Positions 32,201 through 44,275 of a stretch of 64,000 nt of DNA are shown here, in pieces (position 1 is the first letter of the stretch; each line of letters opens with the position of its first letter). The stretch is from NCBI GenBank assembly GCA_030374805.1, contig JARGSG010000200.1, forward strand, positions 372,001 through 436,000, given 5' to 3'. The position numbers and the translations under genes were made by a program. The notes beneath the pieces are model-generated. The model was not told the DNA's origin. It saw only the letters and a list, made by a program, of their open reading frames with translations, and made no database searches. The DNA comes from Gracilaria gracilis. Taxonomy: Eukaryota; Rhodophyta; Florideophyceae; Gracilariales; Gracilariaceae.

Positions 32201-32266
32201 CTTCAATACCACCGAAAGACCGGCACGCCGACACCGGATACGCCCGACAAAGCCCAAGTCGGTTAG
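26203..32266 (+). pseudogene. Gypsy A pol (protease, RT, RNase H, integrase, chromodomain), decayed
   Basis: Protease VLDTGAGPNFL at about 26455. RT with GVIEPAHSPWALPVV, DANWGYCQVPL and the catalytic LLYLDDIIMF near 27930. RNase H with IDTDASNFQIGC. Integrase with CSGCAKNRVKL (zinc part), VAIDILGDF, LLSDNGSQ and NGQVERFNRTM (DDE). A long Pro/Ser-rich linker (from about 30080) interrupted by a solo LTR. Chromodomain YEREFVVDRIVKHGQ and YQVRWYGYP at about 32065-32160 with a frame change inside. About ten in-frame stops (for example 26614, 27304, 27895, 28259, 28514, 28919, 29876) and an indel in a T run near 28048 make it dead. The chromodomain would steer integration to marked chromatin. Confidence 0.9.
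31139..31688 (-). mobile_element. Solo LTR (550 bp) in the Gypsy A linker
   Basis: Termini are inverted (TGTAGTATA on the left, TATACCACA on the right) and the insert is flanked by a perfect GGCGG duplication at 31134-31138 and 31689-31693. The minus strand contains a TATA-like CTATAAAG near 31488. No coding region. Orientation is inferred from the TATA. It is a different family from the LTRs of A and B. Confidence 0.7.
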
Positions 32267-32543
32267 CGTTCACAATGGCTACGCCGCTCACGCGGAACAC
32301 TTGCCACTTTGGCGGACAAGCCACTATACAGTTGAATGGAAGAAGAAGACGAAGAAGAAGCCTAAGGAGAGGAAGTTGAAGAACTGGAATTTGCCGCTTC
32401 AAGGGGAAAACCTCCCTTAGATAAGGAGCAGCAGCACCTCGCGGGGTGCTGCCCCCCTGAGGAGGGGGAGGGATGAACAGAATTTACTAAAAGCCAGTAG
32501 AAACCGGAAACATTTAAGGATAGGGCCAAGATATATTGGTATC

Positions 32544-33311
32544 TGTAGTGCAACGCCAGAGGCGGAAAGACACCACGAAGACGTCCGAGATCTTCCTCCG
32601 TAGGAGGGTAGTCAGCAGACAGAGCCTCTCTGGCAAGGCACGACGAAGTCGGGTGTAGCCGAGGCCAAGCCTTCACGACGGGCATAGAGAGTTGAGCAAG
32701 GATCGGTGTTGGCACCACTTGTGTGGGTGAACGGGCCCTCGAAAGAGGCACGAGTCCACGGAAGTGGGAAAAGAGAAAAGGAATCCGCGAAAGCGGGTGA
32801 TGGAACGAATGGAAATGAGAAAAGGGCAAAAAGGCCATGGTAAGCACCGGGGTTATCCCTGTACAGGGTTAAACGCGACACAGGCGGAAAACACTGCCAC
32901 GAATGGGTCCTGTTAGGTGACGCAGGGAGGATACACTACCCGTAGGCAACGGAGCCTCTCTCCTGGAAGAAGTCAATGACCGCCGAAGGCGAGGAAGTAT
33001 AGAGCCAACCCTGGTTGTACGAACTTTACCGTGCATGGCGGCGAGGTCGCCGCCATGCTAAGTAGCGAGCTCGCGCCAACAAGTAATTAAATAAACTAAC
33101 TAAATGAGGTCCACGCATAGTGGTAATTACCCACGCGCCGTGGCGCCCGTCCCAAGTGTACGTGGCCAACCTCCTGGCTCAACCGTGTCCCACGCGTCCT
33201 TCCCACTACAGTGGTTGTTAATATTCATATAATTCTATTAGGGGCACCCGTCCGACACGTCGGAATATGGCTAAGTAGTCAGGAACCTCCATCAGAGAGC
33301 GTTGCACTACA
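32544..33311 (-). repeat. Gypsy B 3' LTR
   Basis: 768 bp. Inside is a GC-rich hairpin (CATGGCGGCGA/TCGCCGCCATG) around 33035-33058, also present in the 5' LTR. On the minus strand the purine-rich GAGGGAGATA stands just before it. Confidence 0.9.
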
Positions 33312-33431
33312 TATCTCCCTCGTGAGGCGGAAGTATCACCTCACCGAGAGAAACGACGGCAGCCACCATGGAGGATAAAAGCACGCCCTCTCCCGGCTCG
33401 CCGGCAACTCCTCGTTCTCCATCAGCCCCTA

Positions 33432-33712
33432 CGAACAGCAAATCTGGCCGAAATATGGCCGAAATGTGACCGAAATATGGCCATCTAGGTCGAAAACCTG
33501 TGAAAACGTGTGACTAGGTAAATTGAATACTTTTGATCATTGACACGTGTGAACTTCGGCCATATTTGGGCCACGTTTCGGCCGTATTTCGGCCATACGA
33601 AGAAAAGTAAAAGTTGTTTATCTTAGCTCGTTACACGTCCTCACAAGTTTCCGAACTAAATGGCCATATTTCGGCCACATTTCGGCCATATTTCGGCCAG
33701 ATTTGCTGTTCG
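33432..33712. mobile_element. MITE (281 bp) with long terminal inverted repeats
   Basis: Inverted arms of about 55 bp, CGAACAGCAAATCTGGCC and onward, nearly perfect, flanked by TA at 33430-33431 and 33713-33714. The arms contain repeated GGCCGAAATATGG. The centre encodes nothing. It sits near the 5' end of the antisense region of element B. TA duplication suggests mobilisation by a Tc1/mariner transposase. Confidence 0.8.
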
Positions 33713-33820
33713 TAGAGAACGCACACCCCTGCACCCGCAGTTACCATTGCTCCAGTATCTTCTCTTGACACCTCGGTCACCAACTACCACGCTCCTCCGA
33801 CTCCTGCCATCGACCTCACC

Positions 33821-35494
33821 ATGAATGGCTCTCAGCAACTCCATACAAAGGGATTCACTGGCTCCCGTTCCGTGCCCTTACCGCAAGGCGGTCAAAAGGC
33901 TAGTGCGAACCAGAGACAACCGTCATGGACGGTGGCGATCCCTTTCCAAATTGGGGCGTCAACCGGCTCCGGGGCGGGCGGCAATTGGCCGTCCTACGAC
34001 TCCCTCGTGGGGCTCTACCCAAACAATCGGCAACAGGCTATGCGCCTCCGGCTTGCGCCGTGGTTCCACCCGATCTTGGTGTTCGACGAAGAGCTGATTC
34101 CTCAGTACGTCGACGGCAATGAGCGCCTTCCCGGGGACCTGACGGCTATCGTCATCAACTCGTAGGATTGGCGCCGGCGCGTTGCCATACCTGCACACCA
34201 GGTTCTCTACTATGCGGGCGAGTCTCGATCTCAGGCTCATGCCGCGCTGGTGCGGATTAAACACCAACGGCAGAGCCGGGCTCCGTTCGAGTTCCTCATC
34301 CCGCAAGAGATGAGGTTCGACATCGAACAGTACCGCACCCGCGGAAAGATGAGCTATTACGACCGGCTGTCGCCGTTGGAGAGCTTTGCTTGGCGAGGAT
34401 TCCTGGTTGTCCGGCAGAAAGCCTTATGCTGGTAACGACCGATCATTCGGGCCGAATTCCGGTATCTCGCGCGTCGTTATCGGTCCTCCTTCCTTCATGA
34501 ATTCATCCGCTTCGAGCGTCGCTGCCGTCCCCGGTTCGGGTACTTCGTTCCGTATCAAAACGTGGAGGTGGAGCGTATTGCCCCCGCTCACCGACAAGGT
34601 CGGTACGTCCCTCTGCCAGCCTGGTGGGCTGAGCTCGAGGCATGCCCTGGGTGCTACATAGAGTTGCCCCCGGTGCTCACCTATTTAGGGTCATACCTCC
34701 TAACGGATCCGCGCAGCGGGCTTCGGTCGGTTGTAGTCATCGAGTGGGCCGTCCGCGCCCCGGCGTACATCCTCAGTGAGGTTTGCGACCAGTACAGACT
34801 GTGGTTCCTTCCTCCGCGCGTGCGAGCTGGTATTCGTCAACTCGACATAACCATCCCCCTTGGGGGCCAGGCTCACGCCGAAGAAGTCCTCGAGTTACTC
34901 AACTATATCGACAGTATTGACTGGAAAGCGGTCCCGATCCGGCAGAGTGGCCTGCTCACCGGTGGCGGTGGACATGGCCCAGGTCTGGGGCGCAATACCG
35001 CCTTCGCGGAGGATTTCTTGTACTTCGATCCGTGGGAACAACGGGAGATTTCCGCTGATGAAGCGGCTGAACTCCGGAATGCTCCAAGGGAGATACCAGA
35101 CGGTCATTCGATTGGGTTCGTCGACTCGGACGGTTATTACCGCCTTAGCGGGGAAAATGAACCCATGTTGGACAACGCATCCGACGCTGCGGGCGGTGAT
35201 GACGACGCGATGGTTTTCGGCACTCCTCCGGAGAATGACGAACCTGTTCGACAGGAGTCTGAGCCCACTGCTGCGGCGTCGAGGTCAGCTTCGGCTGTTC
35301 CAACTTCCACAGTGGCTGCCGGTAGTACTCGCCAGACGGGAAAGAATCCCGGTGCCGTCATCGGGCAATTCCTCCGAGAGGTGTGGCTCGGCGCCGATAC
35401 GGCGACCGGCGACTTATCCGCAATGCGAGAAGCCCTGGGGCAACTCCTTGGCGGTGGGCAGGCTCCGAACGAGGGAAGTGGCCATAACCAGTAG
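33821..35494 (+). pseudogene. Antisense accessory protein of Gypsy B, two in-frame stops
   Basis: One plus-strand frame of 558 codons from ATG 33821, interrupted only by TAG 34163-34165 and TAA 34433-34435. The same frame is open upstream to the MITE, and an in-frame ATG (33368) lies before it. Recognisable blocks shared with the antisense frame of element A: RAEFRYL, VPYQ..EVERIA, HQGRYxPL, YxGSY, YRLWF, FxYFDPW, IPxxHxxGFV, then an acidic/Ala/Ser-rich tail. No transmembrane segment or catalytic motif recognised; function unknown. It is antisense to gag-pol and starts next to the 3' LTR of B. Confidence 0.7.
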
Positions 35495-35801
35495 GACTGG
35501 GTCCGAATAGTAGCAATAAAAACCACCTGCTTGTGGGTTCCTTCCGTCTATGACTTGTTCTTGTAGTCATTGGTAGTGAACCGGCTACTTCACGCGGTGC
35601 GCGCGGAAATGCACACCCTTCCGACAGAGAAAACCGTGTTTGCCACGTAATGACCAGCAAGCAGGGTCAAAAACCCTTCGGGTATGTTCGCGAAACATTA
35701 TGCACGACCATGGTCGGAGTATAAGTGCATGAGCGGTGACCTCTTCGCGTCCATGACGTGTATTCTTCATCTTCAACTCTTCCCGTTTCCACGGTTCTCC
35801 C

Positions 35802-38800
35802 TCATCTCACTTGGGCACTTCCCAGCGTAGCTGGTGGGGCTGTTCCCGTTCGACGGTGATCCTGAACCACCTTTGAACGTAAGAGATGCTCGATCGGCTC
35901 GGCGGTGTCCTGAGCCGGATCATACCCGTGCCAACAGACGTGGTAGCGTAGTATAACCTCCTGATTCCAGGAATGCCCGACAATTTGCTCGAAGATGTAC
36001 TCTTGTAAGTACACCTGCCGGCCTTGCCGAGTCGTCGTCACGACTGTGCGCTCATCGCCCTGCGAAGGAGAATTTCCCGAATCGGGTATCGATACGCTCG
36101 TCGCGGTTGACCGAGTGGTCCTCCGTGGAGGTGGGTGTTCCGGTGTGCGTACCGGTGAGCGTACTGCAAGTCTGCGCTCTTCGGGGCGGACCGCAAGTCT
36201 GCGTGATTCAACCCGTACCGAAGGTGGTTCTGACGAGTTCGTCGCGGCTTTCCCGCGTTGCGCTGCGAGTGGTGCAGCGCCACGTGCACCCTCCGTGCTT
36301 GCATGTGACTTCACCGACCTGTAACCGTAAGCCACCGTGAGGCGATCCGCCTCCCTGGACAGGGTGTCCTTTCCGGCGCGTGCCAAGTGGCGGCGCCGTG
36401 GCGATCCGTTCCCAACGGTTACTTCCGGTGACTCCGGGCTCCTGGTGGGATTTCCAGCAGTGCAGGGTGCAACGCGAGCCGCACCCATTACTTGGGGAAT
36501 TTCCGCCTCGAATGGTATGTCCTCGCCGTCCATGACTTGAACATCATCCCGGGTGACCGGTTTCCGTCTGGCGACGATGCCAGGGTCTACCGGGACACTC
36601 GTAACTTCCGCAACCGTGCGTGGCTTTGCGGTGTCGTCTTCCCTTTGTACAGGGGTTGCCATCTGGCTTCCAGCGGTGGGTTTTATCGCCGTGTCCGCCA
36701 TTGCGCTGGGCGCGTGCTACTGATTGTTCGGAGCCGTCCCCAGTGAGGTTGGTTCCTTACCGCCCAGCTGATGTGGTACAAAGAAACGCTCACGACTCGC
36801 CTTGAGCAAGGATGTGGTTGTTCTGTCCACTTCACCTTGTAGCTCCTCCGCTTGCAGCGGCGTGTCTGACGGAATTTCCGGTGTAGCAGCAGCCTGTCGT
36901 GTACCACGGATGTCTTCTTCCGGTTGTGACGGCGGATTACCTTCAGCAGAAGTGACCTCCTCCCCCTTCTTAGGTGGAGCGGCGGGTGATGGGGTACAGC
37001 GTTCCGCTACACGGGTAGAGTCCCCGCGAGCGAGTTGAACAGAGGAATGGCCATTCTGGACAACAATTTTTCTTGATATCATCGGTGTATCGGATTCCAT
37101 CGGTAGGTCTGACAGTCCCCGGATCGGGTGTGGTAGAATCAGCGGGCGATTCAGCGCGATTGTTTCGGGGGTTATTGATTCCGTAGACACGGGGCTGGCA
37201 AAGGCCGGCACGGACTTAGACGAGGGTGGCGGAGCAAATACTACGTGGTCGCGGGAGATCCGCTCATGCGCGTTCTTTATTTCCAGTACCACTGTGTCCT
37301 CCGCAACGGAGATTACCTTGAATGGTCCATCCGCCACGGGCGAGAGCTTATGGCGTTTCTCCCTATCAGGGTTACAGTGTTACTTCCGTACGAAGACGTA
37401 GGTACACGCCTTAACTGGCGGTGTGTTACTTCCTTGCAAACGAGCATCGAAATCCCGCTTGTAAGCGGCTTGAGCCCTCGCCATGGATTGGCGCGAGTGG
37501 CGGGTACCAACTTGGATAGCCATTGCTTCCATTTCTGGCGGTAGTCACCCACAGAGGGGAAATACCAAGCGTAGGCTGTGCTTCCAACGCCACTGGCGGG
37601 GGGTACGGGAGAGTACTAACTCGAACGGTGAAACACCGGTAATTCTATGTACCTGCGTGTTGTACGCGAACGTCAGCGCGTCAGTGTACAGGTCTCATGT
37701 CTTTGGGTGATCGGCCACGTAAGAACGGAGAGATGCTAGCATCGTCCGGTTGAACCTTTCCATTTGCCCACTACACTGGGGGTCTTAGGTTGTAGTGAAC
37801 AGGTTCTTTACATCCAGGATGCGATATACATCCTGGAAAAAGCGCAATGCGAACTGTTTCCCGTTATCGGAGAGTACTTGAACCGGCGGGCCGTATACGA
37901 AAATCCAGTGCTCCACGAAGGCCTGGGCTACCGTGAAAGCGGTGATCCTCTTCTGAGGGACAGTCCGAACCAGTTTCAAGAAACGATCCGTTATTACGAG
38001 CAAAAACTTGTGACCTCTCCGGGTCGTCAGGAGAGGTCCGAGTATATCGATTGCGAGAAACTCGAGGGGCGCCCGTGCGGGAAATAATCTAATCTTCTTG
38101 GGGTTCTTCCGGAGTTTTACCCGGTTTTTCGCGCATTCAGTGCAGAGCCGCACCGTTGCGTAGCAATCGACCGCCATGGCGGGCCAGTAAAAGTCCCTTC
38201 GCAGTGTTAATTATAACTTCCGTCCACCTGCGTGGCCACTCAACCTCGCGTAATGCAACAGTTGGAGTACCCGCGCCTGCAGAGAGTGAGGCACCACCTC
38301 TTGTGGGTTAGACTCGACCGTTGTAACGAGATAGCCAACGTCATTAACCTCAAATGGGAGGGTTGCACCTCCGTTTAAGCGGGCACGAATGCGCACGCAG
38401 AACGGGTCGCCGTGTTGTTCTCGGATCATTTCCTCCGGTGTTACCGGGACAAAATTCTCCGGTAGGGGATTTTCATCCCCGTTTTTGTTTGCCACGAGTA
38501 GTTCGTCCAATTCATCGTCGAATTCTCAGTCTTCTGGCCAAATGTTCCGGATCTTCCGTGTCTACCTCGTCAGCGACGAAACAAGGGATCTCATCGTCTC
38601 CTGAGGGGAGGGCTTCCCCACTCGTGGGTAATATCGACATTGCGTCTGCTTACCTGTTCAGCGCTCCCTTCTTGTACACAACTTGAAAGTCGAATTCCGC
38701 TAGGCGGAGCCTCCATCGCATGAGGCGTCCCGACGGGTCTGAGATGTTCATAAACCAACTCAGCGAGGAATGATCCGTGTACACGGTAAAGTGCACACCC

Positions 38801-41119
38801 ACAAAATAGAGGCGAAGAGTTGCCAGAGCCCACACAACGGCGAGGCACTCTTTCTCCGAAAGGGAGTAATTCCGTTCATGAACGTTAAGCGAACGCGACC
38901 AGTATCTAATGTGCTTACGTTCCCCTTCGGGGATGGTATGGAAAAGAGTGCAACCCACTTGATAGTCGCTCGAATCCGTGTCCACGGAGTACGGTAGTCC
39001 GGGTTCTTGGAACGATAGAATCGGAGCAGATGTGACAGCCTCTTTCAAGGAGTTAAACGCCTCTGTCTCGACAGGCGTGAAGGGTACCAGTTTCGGTAGC
39101 TCGCCTTTTCGCAGTAGTGCGTTGAGGGGTGCCGCGATTCCGAGAAATTCGGGACGAACCATCGGTAGACGTTGACCAATCCCAAGAAGGAGCGCAATTC
39201 CATTTGGGTTCGCGGTTCCTTCGCCTTGGCAAGGGACTTCACTCGAGCTTCCTCGATCGACAACCGTCCTGGACGGATAAAATGGCCCAGGTACTTCAAG
39301 GTGTCTGTGAAGAATTCCCACTTCCTCAGCTTGAGGGAAATTCCTGCGTCACGCAGTGTGGTACTTACCTCCCTTACGTGGATGAGATGATCGTCCAGAT
39401 TACTGGAGAAGACAACTATGTCATCTAGGTAAACTAGACACGTCCGCCACTTAAAGCGCTTCAACAAGATGTCGAGAGCACGCTGAAATGTAGCGGGGGC
39501 GTTGGTGATACCGAACGGCATACGCTTGAAGCGGAAGGATACAGAGTGGCGTACAAACGCGGTCTTGTCGCGGTCTTCCTCCCTTACGGGAACTTGCCAA
39601 TATCCCCAATTGGCGTCCAATGCCGTAAATCCGGTTGCGTTTCCGAGCAAATCGATGCACTCGTCCATGCGAGGGATTAAGTACGTGTCCTTGATCTTCA
39701 CGGCATTGAGCCGGCGGTAGTCGGCACAGAACCTCCAAGTTCCGTCGGCCTTGATTGCCAGTACTACTAGGGACGCCCAGGGTGACTGAGCGGGCTCAAT
39801 CACGCCTGCGTGGAGCATCTTGTGCATTTGGAACCGCTTCTCTTCCCGAGCCTTCGGTCCTGCCATGTTAGGGGGTTGCGAAATGGGTCGCGCGACCGGT
39901 AGCAAATCAATCCGGTGTTCCGTTGTATTTATCTCACCAAAAGATCCATCCCACATTGGGGTAGATTCCTGTAACATGTCTCTCAGACGTTCACGCTGTG
40001 ATTCCGGCACGTGGCTGAGATCGAGCTCCCCAAGAGCCTTCACGGGATCAATCCGGTCATAGCTCGTTGGGCTATGTGCCATCTCGGATGCAGCCGCAAA
40101 GGTTGTTTCCGAGTCACTCGGCAATTTATCCGTTGAAACAGGAGTTGAAACGGGAGTATCCTCCCCCTCCTTAGACGGAACGTCGGGGTGTCCCGGATTG
40201 TCGCCCTTTTTTTAGTAAACCAAACCGAGTACATTGGCAGCCGTCATTCGGGTAGGGAGCATCGCGAGTGGGTGCGGTGTGACCGATCCAATGACTTAGT
40301 TCTTTACCAGATACTGGGTGTTGTTGCCAAGATTGGCAACAAGTATCCAGAAAGGAGCATTCGGTGACACCTGCGCCACATCGTTCGCCACTGCGAGGTG
40401 ATACTTCTCGTACAACGAGGAAATGGGTTGAATAACCCGAAGGCCGTGTTGACGGGAATGGACCTGCACCACTACTTGGGATTCTGGTGGAATGCATACC
40501 GACGCTGCAACGCGGAGTTTTGTGGACTCGCCAGTCGCCGGTGGTGGTTCCTGCGCAACAGGTAGTGGAACTTGTTTCCTCGATGCACGCTTCAGCGGAC
40601 GACGAACTATCGGGACCGACGAACCGTCTTCGAATTCCACACGCCTGAGGCGGGGTCTGATTGCATCGACAAATCTGTCGCATTAATCACATCCCAAAAT
40701 AACTGGGGCAGCCAATGACCGACATACCACAAGTCGAGCTTGACCACGGAGGTCCCCAAACGCACGACTAAGTCAATTGTTCCCACCGTTGTCAACGGGT
40801 TGTTATTCGCGTCGGCGACTTCGGGCGTCGCTTCGCGGCGAATACGTGTCCGCACCAGCGGTGGCAGGAAGGACTCCACGATGAAGTTAGGCCCTGCACC
40901 GGTGTCTAATACCGTGAGAAATCGCACCATAAACTGGGTACTGAGGCCAAGATTGGCGTAAACTTTATAGTTACGCTTGGCCATCACGAGGATTCTATCC
41001 GGGAACCGGTTTTTCTTTACCCGTATCCACGGTCGACGGAGTACACCCAAGTGTTCCGAGTCCTCGTCAGCGCTGTCTTTCCTCGAAAGGATCTTCACCG
41101 GGGAGCGAGGCGACGTCAC
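35802..41119 (-). pseudogene. Gypsy B pol (protease, RT, RNase H, integrase, chromodomain)
   Basis: Minus strand: protease LTVLDTGAGPNFIV; RT at 39045-40124 nearly complete with TGFTALDANWGYWQVPV and CLVYLDDIVVF; RNase H at 38650-39321 with YSVDTDSSDYQVGC and YTDHSSLSWF; integrase at about 37560-38177 with CTECAKNRVKL, LAIDILGPL and VLSDNGKQF. A Pro/Glu-rich linker (36200-37280) follows, and an intact chromodomain (YIFEQIVGHSW, RYHVCWHGYDP) ends at 35802. Several stops and frame changes separate the blocks. Same family as element A but clearly diverged from it. Confidence 0.88.
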
Positions 41120-41178
41120 CTCGGACGTCAGCAGCCTCTGCTCTGAGGACGTCTCTCCCGAATAGAAGACTCCCTCGT

Positions 41179-43071
41179 TTAGTTTTCCTGGGCTTCTGCC
41201 TGCGGCGGCTGCTCAGGTTCCTCGACCACGAGTGCTTGGGCACGTTGGCCTAGGGGTCCCACAACAGCGGTGTTTGGATCGTCCGCGACGCGGTGTACCA
41301 GTGATACCGGATGAGCCGGTCGTGCCGGAGCACGCTGGTATGTCGGCGCTGTCGGTACGACGTAGGCGAAGTCCGTCTGGGCCCGGAGATACGACGTCAC
41401 TGGGACGGAACGCTTCTCCTCTGGAGTGAGGGCCTCATAGTTCACTTTCACCTTGCCCACGTCTCTCAGGGAGAGGAGGCACTGGAGTGACGTGTGACCA
41501 TGAGTATAGCAAATATGGAATATCAGCGCTATCAATGCTTGCCTACCATGTCGAAGAGGCCGATTCTGGTTATCCTTGAAACCTCCTGCTAAGCGGCTGT
41601 ACTGCCATCCTGGTCGTTGGAAGCGGGTTCCTCCGTTCGAGTACGGGATGTAAGGCCCGCGAACTCGGGGGCAACGGCATAAAGCACGGCGCCTTCCTGA
41701 GCGGTGTCGAAGGAGGCGTCCGTCGTCGACGGGAGGTCCGTTGTCGGAATGGAGGCGATATTGCCGTGGGCGAGCTGGACGTTATAGAACTCCTTTGGAG
41801 GTGCGTCATCTGCGACGAGCGACAGAGATGGGGATTTCATTTTCATCAACAACGCCTTGGCGGACTTAGACCGAGTACTCGGAGCTCTGGCGTGGAGGGA
41901 GTCACCTTGGGCTCTTGCATACTGGATGAGCTTCAGATAGGTGGTCTTCCTCCTGTCCTCGCAATAGCGGGCGACAAAAATCCGGATAGCGGGGTCGAGT
42001 CCGTCGATGAACATCTTACAACGCTCTGTAGCAGGATAGACATTACCACAACCGGAGAAAGCCTTGTTCGGGCGTACCGAAAAATCGGTTTCCGTCTCGC
42101 CTGAGCGTTGACGTGTGTCTCGCAAAGCGAGTATCGCCGACTGAATGGCACCATTCGTGGCGTTTGACCGTAGCCGGTATTGCAACGCTTCGGGCCAGCA
42201 AGTAACCCCTCCTTCGGAGGCGGGTGAAAAACCTCTCACAGAGTGATACTGGTCTTCGGCCACACCACGTGAGAAATAAGGTAAGGCAATGTAGGCCTGT
42301 CCCTCATTCATCTCGAGTATATCGGCTTCCGCGACAAAGCGGGCGAGAAAATCTAGCACCAAGATTGGGTCTTTTTCAGTAAACAACTGGTTACGAAGCG
42401 AGAGCTGCATCCGTTTGATGCAGTCCTTCACCTTGCCCGTATCACGGGGTGTTCGATTCAAAGAGGAGTCTTCCAAACGGTAATACCGGTCTGACAACAG
42501 CTTCTCGTAGAGAGGGTTAGTGGGCTTCAGGACTTTCAAGCCCGCGTGCTTCCGTCCTTCTGTACGAGCACGAACCGCACCTTGCGTGACTGCAGACCGC
42601 TTAGAGCGTGACGCCCGTATAGCACGGTCTTCGCCAGACGATGAATCTGACGAGTCAGCATTGTCCGAATTGTTCGGGTCCGCATCCGAAGAAGTTGACG
42701 AGTCTGAACCCTGATCGTCCTGTTGGCCCTTGGCGGCTCTTCTCATGTGTGGAGTTCTTGGCCCTGTGCGATACAGCGACCGGCTCCGCCGGAGTGGCAG
42801 CACCCATAAGAATGGTTTGCTCCAGCATCTCCAGGTGGTCTGTCAAACGATCAAATCGGTCTTAAATTCCTTCTACGAAGGCGGCGGGTTGACCAAAGCA
42901 CTCCAACATTTTGTTGACGTCGTACCGTAACGTACGAAGATCCTCAGAAATACCCGTTGCAGGGGAGTCTTCTACCTGTTGGCGTAGAATGTTGACCACC
43001 CCTACAAAGGAGTTGTGAGCAGTGCGCAGCTGACGCAACTGCTCGTCCAGAGCTGTACCCTGGGGGGGCAT
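41179..43071 (-). pseudogene. Gypsy B gag, frameshifted
   Basis: The ATG at 43071 opens the coiled-coil N-terminus (MPPQGTALDEQLRQLRTAHN), matching element A's Gag. The frame changes near 42860, then runs 42803-41589 through the Ser/Asp-rich and capsid regions (DPILVLDFLARFVAEADILEM). Another change leads to 41535-41179 with the zinc knuckle, where the first Cys is Phe (FHICYTHGHTSLQC). The knuckle is therefore damaged. Confidence 0.8.
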
Positions 43072-43483
43072 TGTCCTTCTCTCGATGTGGCTGAACCACC
43101 GCGGCCGCGGGTGTAGCCGTGGCAGACGGAGCTGCGGCAGCAACGGCCGGGGCCGGAACAGCACCATCAATAGGAAGAAGCAACGGGGCAAAGGGGAGTA
43201 TCCTGTGCGCCGGTTGTTGGCCCGACGTCTTGGACGGATTATTCACACCAAGGGTGGAGCCAGCACGCCTGGAGATGCGTGAGACGAACCGATCATCACC
43301 AGCGACACTATTATTGTAAGAACGACTGCGAGTAACCGCAGCTTCCGTCTCAGACGGTTTTCGAAACATGATTTCTCAACCAACCGTGCAACGGGAAACT
43401 TCCAGAAGTAGAAACGAAATCTCAAAGAGGGAAAACACACACGAGTACGTGTTAAACCAAACATCCGATTCTAGGTCAGGAGA

Positions 43484-43486
43484 CCA
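43484..43486 (-). promoter_or_regulatory. Gypsy B primer-binding site start
   Basis: On the minus strand TGGTCTCCTGACCTAGAATC starts three bases after the 5' LTR (TGG at 43486-43484). It is the same site as in element A with a few changes. Confidence 0.6.
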
Positions 43487-43489
43487 CTT

Positions 43490-44258
43490 TGTAGTGCAAC
43501 TCCAGAGGCGGAAAGACACCACGAAGACGTCCGAGATCTTTCTCCGTAGGAGGGTAGTCAGCAGACAGAGCCTCTCTGGCAAAGCGCGACGAAGTCGGAT
43601 GTAAGACGAGGCCGAGCTTTCACGACAGGCGTAGAGAATTGAGCAAGGACCCGTGTTGGCACCACGTGTCTGGGTGAACGGGTCCTCGAGAGAGGCACGA
43701 GTCCACGGAAGGGGAAAAAGAGAAAAGGAATCCGCGAAAGCGGGGGGTGGAAAAAAGGAAAATGAGGAAAGGGCAAAAAGGCCATGGTAAGCACCGGAGT
43801 TATCCCTGTACAGGGTCAAACGCGACACAGGCGGAAAACACTGCCACGAATGGGTCCTGTTAGGTGACGCAGGGAGGATACACTACCCGTAGGCAACGGA
43901 GCCTCTCTCCTGGAAGGAGTCAATGACCGCCGAAGGCGAGGAAATATAGAGCCAACCCTGGTTGTCCGAACTTTTTTATGCATGGCGGCGAGGTCGCCGC
44001 CATGCTAAGTAGCGAGCTCGCGCCAACAAGTAATTAAATAAACTAACTAAATTAGGTCCACGCATAGTGGTAATTACCCACGCGCCGTGGTGCCCGTCCC
44101 ACGTGCACGTGGCCAACCTCCTGGCTCAACCGTGTCCCACGTGTCCTTCCCACTACAGTGGTTGTTACTATTCATATACTCCTATTGGGAGCACCCGTCC
44201 GACACGTCGGAATATGACTAAGTAGTCAAGAAACTCCATCAAACGGGGTTGCACTACA
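43490..44258 (-). repeat. Gypsy B 5' LTR
   Basis: 769 bp, nearly identical to 32544-33311 over long runs. Confidence 0.92.
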
Positions 44259-44275
44259 GTATCTACGGAGTTCGA

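Larger units (their letters stand above)
32544..44258 (-). mobile_element. Gypsy element B (chromodomain type), nested in element A
   Basis: Direct repeats 32544-33311 and 43490-44258 start TGTAGTGCAA and end TTGCACTACA. The target GTATC is duplicated at 32539-32543 and 44259-44263. Coding for gag-pol is on the minus strand, so 43490-44258 is the 5' LTR. At the other end, next to the 3' LTR, lies a plus-strand (antisense) coding region. Size 11.7 kb. Its two LTRs look much more alike than those of A, in line with later insertion. Confidence 0.93.
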
